Positions 56,844-64,000 of a DNA stretch of 64,000 nt are shown piece by piece. How positions within the stretch are numbered: position 1 is the first letter of the stretch; the number at the start of each line of letters is the position of its first letter. Where the stretch lies: contig JAPTYO010000010.1 of assembly GCA_036873135.1 (NCBI GenBank), positions 24,917,772 through 24,981,771 on the forward strand, read 5' to 3'. The stretch comes from Clarkia xantiana subsp. parviflora. Lineage: Eukaryota; Streptophyta; Magnoliopsida; Myrtales; Onagraceae. A program made the translations under genes and the position numbers. The notes under the pieces are model-generated. The model was not told the DNA's origin. It was given only the letters and a program-made list of their open reading frames with translations, and did not search any database.

Positions 56844-59800
56844 ATGGCGGCGGACGGAGTTCCATTAGACGACAAAGCGAAGAGAATGAGGGATCTGCTT
56901 TCCAGCTTCTACTCTCCTGATCCTTCCCTCTCCTCCAGCGCGTCTTCCAAATTCGGCTCCCTTGACGCCATCAACTCCTCTTCCTTCGATGCTGATCAGT
57001 ACATGGACCTTCTGGTATGAATTTGTCTTGCTTGGTCTATAATTCTTCGGGTTTGATCCGACCAAGTGATGATGAGTGTATGGTAGCTCGAGCATTCACT
57101 TCTGGGAATCTCCATTTGCATTGAATCTGTCTTTGAATCCTCAAAGAAGCTAACTTATCTTAAGCTAAACTGACGAGCTGATGAACTGAAATGTGCTTTT
57201 CCCACGTTGCAGAGATTATTTTTATAACTGTCTTAGAGGTTTATTCAGTTCCCTTTTATTTTTGGCCAAACTGGTTCGAGCCAATTAGAATAAGAAATGA
57301 CCACAAAGGTCTGCATTGAAATGCAACCGTCAGTTAGTATTGCAATTTTTAGAATCATGGAAGAGTGACAGGCTTTTATTTCGGTTACATGGTTGAGGTT
57401 AGAGTGATAGAGTTTACTGGGACATCATTACCTTGATCAAGCTGACTGAAGGTTCTGAAGAAAATCTTTGACAAAGAAAATTAAAAGATAAGTACACAGT
57501 GTTGATAAGTAACGAACTCTGAATCAAATCCTGTAGGTGCAAAAGTCCAATTTGGAAGGGCTGCTGAAGAGGCATGTCGAAATGGCAGCAGAGATAAAGA
57601 ATCTAGACACTGATCTACAAATGTTAGTGTATGAGAACTACAACAAATTTATCAGTGCAACAGATACAATCAAAAGGTATAAATGCCATTAGTGTTAAAG
57701 TAAGTTGATTATATTGCAGAATTTCTTTTAGATATGTAGAGAGTTCTGCTAAACTTGTAGATTCTGATTAGCTTATTAATTATTTCATCAGTAGTCATAT
57801 CAAATGTGTAATCTGGTTTATCAGCAAGCTTATCAAATCACATCAATTTTACGATGGAGATTTAAGTTAAAGTAAAGGAAAGTAAAATTATCTATGCTTT
57901 TTATCAGAATGAAGAGTAATATTGTTGGTATGGAAGCTAACATGGAGCAGCTTCTCAACAAGGTACATGCACAGTATACATGAATTTATTCGAATGGTAC
58001 TTTATAGAAGCTCATTTACCATGTTGTAATTTCAGATAACTTCTGTTCAATCTAGAAGCGATGGAGTGAATACTTCTCTTTTCGAGAAGAGGGAGCACAT
58101 AGAGAAACTACACAGTACCCGTAATCTTCTTAGGAAAGTCCAGGTCAGTAGTGGTAGTCTACACCGTGTTTATTGTACACGTGGTCTCTATTGTTTAGCT
58201 TCATAATCTCTTATATTGCTCTTTCAAGTTGGAATGACTTTTTGGTTCTGTTTGAAAATGATCACTGTCATGGTTTATTATTCCCATTGCTGTGCCTCCA
58301 GTCTGAGTCCAAAACTTTGGACCGTGAATTGTACTAATTAATCTTTTCACGGTGGAATATTTACTCTGCTGCTAGTGGTATTGTGTGAGCCATCATGCGA
58401 ATTGTGAGATGAGGTTTTTTTTTATTAAGGGAGATGAGGTTGAAAGTTGAAATCATAGGAATTACTGAAAGAAAACTACAAATTAGATTCGCTCTATTTT
58501 CTCAAAATTTATTTCCTTAAGCCAGAATCTTGTTGATATCATGGTAACTATGTATAATTTATGTTACATATGTACTGAATATCTGTTTGAGATGACTTGT
58601 TATAATATCTCCTGAAAGACTAGTACCTAGCAACATATGAGTTACACAGATTTCATCTTTTGTGGAAAAGAGCAGTTCATATATGATCTACCAGCTAGAC
58701 TTGGAAAGTGTATCAAATCAGAAGCATATGCTGATGCAGTCAAGTTCTATCTTGGAGCTATGCCAATTTTTAAGGTTGTCTGTTGGTCTAAGCCTCTATG
58801 GTACATTCCTTTCAGCTAATTTATAGTTTTTCCTTTGGGAAAATTGTGAGTTCTAAGTTCTAGCATGATAGGGAGTTTCTATTATTTTCAATTTTGCTAG
58901 GCATATGGAGATTCATCATTTCAAGATTGTAAGCGGGCATCTGAAGAAGCAATGGCAACAATAACAAAAAATCTGCAGGTATTATTGTCTCTCATTTTTG
59001 AATGTATTAACGGTTAGAATTTCATTCCTAATATACCAACCAAAATCTACAACTAAAATTTCATGGACATGCCGGGAACGGATTGAATGCAGTAGCATCA
59101 CATTCCCCATCGTATTTTGTTGAAAGTCTGTTAGCTGATTGAAAAAGCTCCAGTGTGATCTAATTATTGCTTGCTGTTTCCAGTGTTAGAAAAAGTCTTA
59201 CTTTTATGCTTCTGAAATATTTGCTTTCAGGGAAAGCTATTCTCTGACTCTGAATCCATACAATCACGTGCAGAGGCAGCAGTACTTCTCAAGCAATTAA
59301 ACTTTCCGGTTTGTGCTGAAATTTCTCCCGAAGAGTTTATCTTGTATGAAAAGTTATTTATTATACTAAAGCTAATCTATTTTCTGCGTCTGTTAGTTTC
59401 TCTAGTTATGAGTTAGAAGATATACCATAGTGTTTGTATGCCTTCAGTGGCATTCTTTCATAACAATCTGCTTTACTAGTTGGAACTTTCACAAGTAGAC
59501 AATAAAATCATATTCAAAGTTAATTAGGCCTTTATATAAATCATATCACTGATTAACCAAGTATGAGCAGGTAGATAATTTGAAAGCCAGGTTATTGGAA
59601 AAGCTAGAACAATCTGCAGCAGACCTTAGGCTTGATTTTGGAGCATTTGACTTTACCAACAGTCATTCTCAAGAAGGTGGCTTTGCTGAGGTTCATGAGG
59701 TAACCATGATTATCTGACTTGCAATTCCATCACTTACTCTGTTTCCTCTGCCATGTTATACTCATGCTGGGCCATCCTCACCAGAGATGATCAAAACACC

Positions 59801-62800
59801 AATATTCACCTTGAATTTTGCTAGGCTTCTGTTCGTGAGTTTGCGGAGGCTGTTCGTGCTTATCGGATGATATTTCCTGATTCGGAGAAGCAACTGATTT
59901 CACTATCATGTGATTTGGTTACTAAGTAAGAGATAGATACCATCACATGACCAAAGTCACTCCGCTTGTAACTCGGATGATATTTGAATTTTTGTATGTG
60001 AAATGTTGGATTTTTACTTGTGTAGGAACTTTGAAGCTTTGGAGCAATACATGGAGAATCGTATTTCTTCTGCTGATCTTCTAAAAATTTTAGGTAGGTT
60101 CTAATATATGACGCAACTAATCCCCTATGCTTTATAGTTTGAGGCTATAAACTCTTTCACTCTTAATATGCTTCAAGACAGTGCAAGAGAATGATTTGCT
60201 AAAACCGTTGACTATGTGAATGTAGGAATTATCTGGACAGATGTTCTCCTCATGGATAATGTGTTGCAGGAAGCTAATCTCCCTGATTACACTCTAGAGG
60301 TCCCCATCCTTTAGTTAAAAATCTATAATTAAAATTTCCTGTTTTAAGTTAAACATAGCTCAGTGTATTACTTTCACATTAAAGTGAGGCATGTCTTAAT
60401 GTTTTTACTTGACTGGGGTTTCAGGTTGCTTGGAGTGCTGTAAAGAAGTATGTTGCAAGAAAATTTGTCCACCTTAGACAAGATATCTCAGGTTAATTTT
60501 TGTAGTTCGATCTGATGATTATCTTGCACTGATAAGTACATTGAAGAGGCGGTGGCATATAAATATATTCTAAAAACTTAAAGTTCATTTATGAAATACC
60601 TTCCTGAGCTTTCATGAAAACACTATAATTTCAGGCATCTGGTAGACTCACATTGCATATAACATGAATCAAAGATTTTAAGTTACAAATGAGCACCAAG
60701 TTTTACTTAACTAACTTTAGAATTTGAATTAGCAGACTCTCTCACTGGGGAAAATGAAGGAAAAGAAGAGCAATCCTTGCTGGCTGCTTTGGAAGCTGGG
60801 AAGAAAACTGTTCTTCAAGGCAGCATGGATGTCTTGCTGGTAATATGACATCCCGTGTCTTGGTGTTACGCTTAGTGAGTTTGAATACATGCATGGATTT
60901 GTTTGTCGTTATTTGGATTGATCATTGAAGGTATTCCTTTTAGGGTCAGAAGATAAGAAGTAAACAGTTCATTATTACTTCTCCTGAAACTTTTCGTACT
61001 CCATCTTCATTATTCCAGTTTCTGAACAGGAAGAACTGTTATCAAATTATGGATTTATTAAATAAACATTACTGCCTGCCTTTTTATCTGCCTGAAGTTA
61101 TCTTGGTTCTCATGTCAATTTCTTCGTGCCAGGACTTTCGGCTACTAATGGACGACAAATCAGACCTACTCTTCCGGCTGAGAAACTTCATTATTGATTG
61201 GGTTCAAGAAGGTTTTCAAGACTTCTTTAGGCAGCTAGATGATGACTTTGTATTACTTTCTACTAGAAAAGGCTCAGCCAATCTGGATCAGAGTCCAAGG
61301 GAGGGAACTCACAATGACAAAATTCTTATGAGCCTGATCTTGGTGCTGTCTCAAATTTCTGTTTTCATTGAACAGAATGCTGTTCCAAGTATTACAGAGG
61401 CAAGGAACCTTTGATTCATATACCGTATTTTCGTAGCAACTATCATCTTTGGCATACCATTTGTCTTGACTGAAATGATTGAATTGTGTAGTTCTGTGTT
61501 CCCCTTCTTTTCTGTTTGCCAGGAAATTGCTGCTTCTTTTTCTGGTGGAGGTGTGCGAGGATATGAATATGGGCCCGCTTTTGTTCCTGGAGAGATCTGC
61601 CGCAGATTTCGATCAGCTGCTGAAAAATTTGTCAACCTTGTAAGACTATGTCCTTAATCATATCTACAGATAATGGCAAACATTACACATATTGAAGAAC
61701 AAGCTAGGTTAATGAGGCTGCAGCCTATATGTTATTATCCTTAGGTCAGACTTACCTTAGGCATAATTTCTCTTAGTAACCTTAGCAAGAGAACAATTTG
61801 TTAGTTTGCATGTTATTTATGACAATAAGCTTCAGCGGTTGAGAATGGTGATAGTACCCAAGTGGTTGGATTAGAACTTCTGTTAAAATTGTAGAACTTA
61901 TCCATTCTCGAGCGATGTGTGTTCATCTAGTTTTTTTTTTTGTTCCAGTACATCAAAATGAGAACACAGAGGATCTCCATTATCCTGAGGAAGAGATTAA
62001 CCACACCAAATTGGGTCAAGGTCAGTTCTGGTTTTGATTTACCCGGACAATCATTTAGGTAATTGTTAATTTATATAATAATATATATACTAAACTCTGT
62101 TATTGCTACCCTTTTGACAGCATAAGGAGCCCAGAGACGTCCATATGTTTGTTGATTTGTTACTTCAAGAGGTCAGTCCCTATTTGAATGAATCTCTTCC
62201 CTACTTCCCAATGAGAAATCCATGTAGTTTTTTTTAGCATTGTATTAATCCTTCTTTTTCTTGCATATTTATGTTAAAGATTCGAAGCAGTAATATTATC
62301 TGCAATTGCCATTAACTTTCTGTTATAAACAGTTAGCAGCAGTTGGTTCTGAAGTGAAGCAAGTATTACCACAAGGGATTCGAAGGCACCGACGGTCAGA
62401 AAGCAGTGGAAGCACCAACTCCTCACGAAGTCAACTCAGAGATGATAAGTTGACTCGGTCGAACACTCACAGAGGCAGGAGTCAGCTTCTGGAAACTCAT
62501 CTGGCGAAACTGTTTAAGCAGAAAGTTGAGATCTTCACAAAAGTGGAATTTACACAGGAATCAGTGGTATCAACAATCGTGAAGCTCTCCCTTAAAAGCC
62601 TACAAGAGTTTGTGCGGCTTCAGACATTCAACAGGAGCGGGTTCCAGCAGATTCAGCTAGACATTCAGTTCTTAAGGACACCTTTGAAAGATGTTGCTGA
62701 AGATGAAGCCGCTGTAGACTTTTTGCTCGATGAGGTAATCGGAAAAATAAATTTTGCCTTGATTCTAGATTTGTTGGTTGATACGAAAAATTGTTGGGTT

Positions 62801-62908
62801 GTTGTGGAACAGGTGATTGTGGCAGCATCAGAACGATGTCTTGATCCGATCCCATTGGAGCCGCCTATTTTGGACAAATTAATACAAGCAAAGCTGGCAA
62901 AAGGATAG
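56844..62908 (+). CDS. VPS51: VPS51 homologue (UNHINGED-type), GARP/EARP tethering subunit
   Basis: Nineteen exons: 56844-57014, 57537-57676, 57908-57962, 58036-58143, 58676-58774, 58901-58978, 59231-59308, 59571-59699, 59825-59925, 60026-60093, 60226-60299, 60425-60491, 60721-60839, 61133-61399, 61523-61639, 61949-62020, 62121-62171, 62333-62734 and 62813-62908. Phases agree throughout; product 763 aa, close to plant VPS51. The N-terminus (KAKRMRDLLSSFY...FDADQYMDLL) and following coiled coil (LEGLLKRHVEMAAEI, FISATDTIKRM) are the Vps51/Vps67 domain that binds the rest of the complex and a SNARE. The C-terminus includes IIDWVQEGFQDFF and EIAASFSGGGVRGYEYGPAF. The complex tethers endosome-derived vesicles at the trans-Golgi network. 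The intron after exon 14 is GC-AG. The last intron (62735-62812) is open in frame. An alternative acceptor at 60732 would shorten exon 13 by 12 nt. Confidence 0.93.
62735..62812 (+). other. In-frame 78-nt intron of VPS51 (exitron-like)
   Basis: Donor GAG|GTAATC, acceptor GAACAG|GTG. It is 78 nt long with no in-frame stop, so retention would add 26 residues (VIGKINFALILDLLVDTKNC onward) without breaking the protein. Removing it restores the length expected of the family. Confidence 0.6.
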
Positions 62909-64000
62909 AAAGACGCTGCAGTATTCTTAATCAGAGTAACATTTATTGGATTATAATTTCTCCAGCTTCGTTCTATCGAGAAGAAGATGTTTAGAACCGA
63001 GATCTATTCGGGTGGTATTGTAATATCTACTGTATCTTCTCTGTTGATCTTGAGCAGTGATATTGTTGGACATCGTCGGCTTTACTATAAAATCCTTTTA
63101 TCCATGATTTGCTTTGATCATTGTTTGCTAGATATGCAACTCTATATGTTGCTATTACAAAGAATCCAGGATACACATTGTTCATGCCTCAAGTCTCACA
63201 CCCAAAGTTTGATTTTCAGACAAAGTCGGATTATTTCCATGATTGCAACAAGGCGGGCAGTGAAAGTTGGGGTTTTGGGGATGCGAGGAGAAGAAGATAA
63301 TGGTGGCGGAGAAGATGAGAAGATCGTCGGAGTTCAAAGAGAAGATATTTGAATGTTGAAGGAGGGGGATTTTGAAGAAAAGAGATCCTTAAAGCTCAGG
63401 CAACAATATGAGTTATTGTTTCTGCTGTCTTTGTTCAGCAAGGCTGGGATTTGCTTCTCCTGTTTCTTTACAGATGCATGCAGTTGAAGATTCGTAGTGT
63501 GGCCGGAGTTTTGATGGTTAAGTGACGTGTCTTATGTTTGACCTAATTACTAGACCGACCTGCTGTAATAATAATTCCATAAAGGTTATAATTAAAAAAC
63601 TATCCAATGTTTACCGTATATTAAATTAGGTGTCTTGAGTCTAAGGTTTCAATTTTGTTAAAACGTGGTGTCTCTGTGTGATTACTTTAAAAAAGTCAAT
63701 TCTGATAAAACCGACTATCGAATTCGAGTTCCCATACACGCTCATTTCTCGTCATCTTGCCGGACCGTCACCTAAGAAGTTGGCCACATCCGTGCAAGTA
63801 AATCTCGCTCCGTTGTTGGAAAATCGTTCCATACCACTCTGCTAGAAACTTTTTTTTTTTTTAAGTTCAACTTTTGGGTGTAATTTGACGATTTTGTGAA
63901 AAGTAAAGAGTGATGGATTGTGAGTGAGTGAGTGGGTTGATGAAAATGATTGAAGGGAGATGAAAAGACACGTGGAGACACCAAATTTCAACAAAAATGA
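62909..64000. other. 3' flank of VPS51 and possible promoter of a gene beyond the window
   Basis: The VPS51 3' UTR is expected in the first 200-300 bp. No further gene is recognised; the open frames here are short and unlike known proteins. Confidence 0.5.
63969..63974. promoter_or_regulatory. G-box (CACGTG) near the window end
   Basis: GACACGTGGAG context, an ABRE/G-box-like site. It may serve a gene starting outside the window. Confidence 0.3.

Larger units (their letters stand above)
55402..57007 (+). repeat. Downstream duplicate: promoter and exon 1 of the intact VPS51
   Basis: Partner of 53616-54523. It differs by the 728-bp foldback insertion and by small indels, for example loss of about 35 bp near 55486 relative to the upstream copy. 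Confidence 0.85.

Noticed and set aside
61049..61414. Separate 121-aa gene
   Set aside because: It is exon 14 of VPS51 plus flanking intron sequence read through.
62987..63352. 121-aa ORF after VPS51
   Set aside because: It starts in the VPS51 3' UTR and shows no known domain; treated as chance.

Overview
This window is nuclear DNA from a flowering plant, most likely a eudicot. It is AT-rich, has short exons with GT-AG introns, and carries three recognisable plant genes separated by dense, nested transposable elements. No rRNA, tRNA or CRISPR locus was seen.

Host genes (all on the + strand): (1) a small secreted pectin-methylesterase/invertase inhibitor (PMEI) gene with one intron, 13.8-16.1 kb; (2) CLPP5, a nuclear gene for a plastid Clp protease catalytic subunit, nine coding exons, 45.5-49.4 kb; (3) VPS51 (UNHINGED-type GARP/EARP tethering subunit), nineteen coding exons, 56.8-62.9 kb. 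The promoter and first exon of VPS51 are duplicated in tandem. The upstream copy runs into an LTR fragment, and the promoter of the intact copy carries a 728-bp Mutator-like foldback element. The empty site for that element is preserved in the duplicate.

Repeat layout: 1-11.1 kb is the distal part of a Tat-like Gypsy element (element A). It is interrupted by a complete, coding-free 6,991-bp LTR element (LARD-like, TSD CTATG). 11.1-13.5 kb is a decayed Copia pol fragment with an LTR. 17.5-20.5 kb is a truncated Copia element on the minus strand. 20.5-35.2 kb is a second copy of the Tat-like family (element B). It has an LTR end, PBS, gag, protease and a second gag-like segment, but no reverse transcriptase or integrase. 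It also carries an antisense, apparently spliced gene related to the 'putative gypsy type transposon' (PF04195-like) proteins. A 5.38-kb Copia element with unusual TA...TA LTR ends and TSD AAAGG has inserted into an exon of that antisense gene. Element B ends in a 41-base G tract and a 63-bp tandem array. 36.8-43.15 kb is an L1-type LINE, truncated at its 3' end, whose ORF1 is split by a 708-bp hAT-type element (TSD ATTACGGC). 43.2-44.7 kb holds two phase-compatible orphan exons and a Helitron-like hairpin. 50.2-52.0 kb is a short LTR element.

How the parts fit: the host genes belong to unrelated pathways (cell wall/apoplast, plastid proteolysis, Golgi-endosome tethering), and nothing suggests joint function. 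The most unusual content is in the mobile elements: the RT-less Tat-like element with gag-PR-gag and a spliced antisense gene seen in two copies, the ATGA start/stop overlaps linking the LINE ORFs, and three copies of one TIR element in three introns of CLPP5. All exon borders and divergence estimates were made by eye from the sequence.
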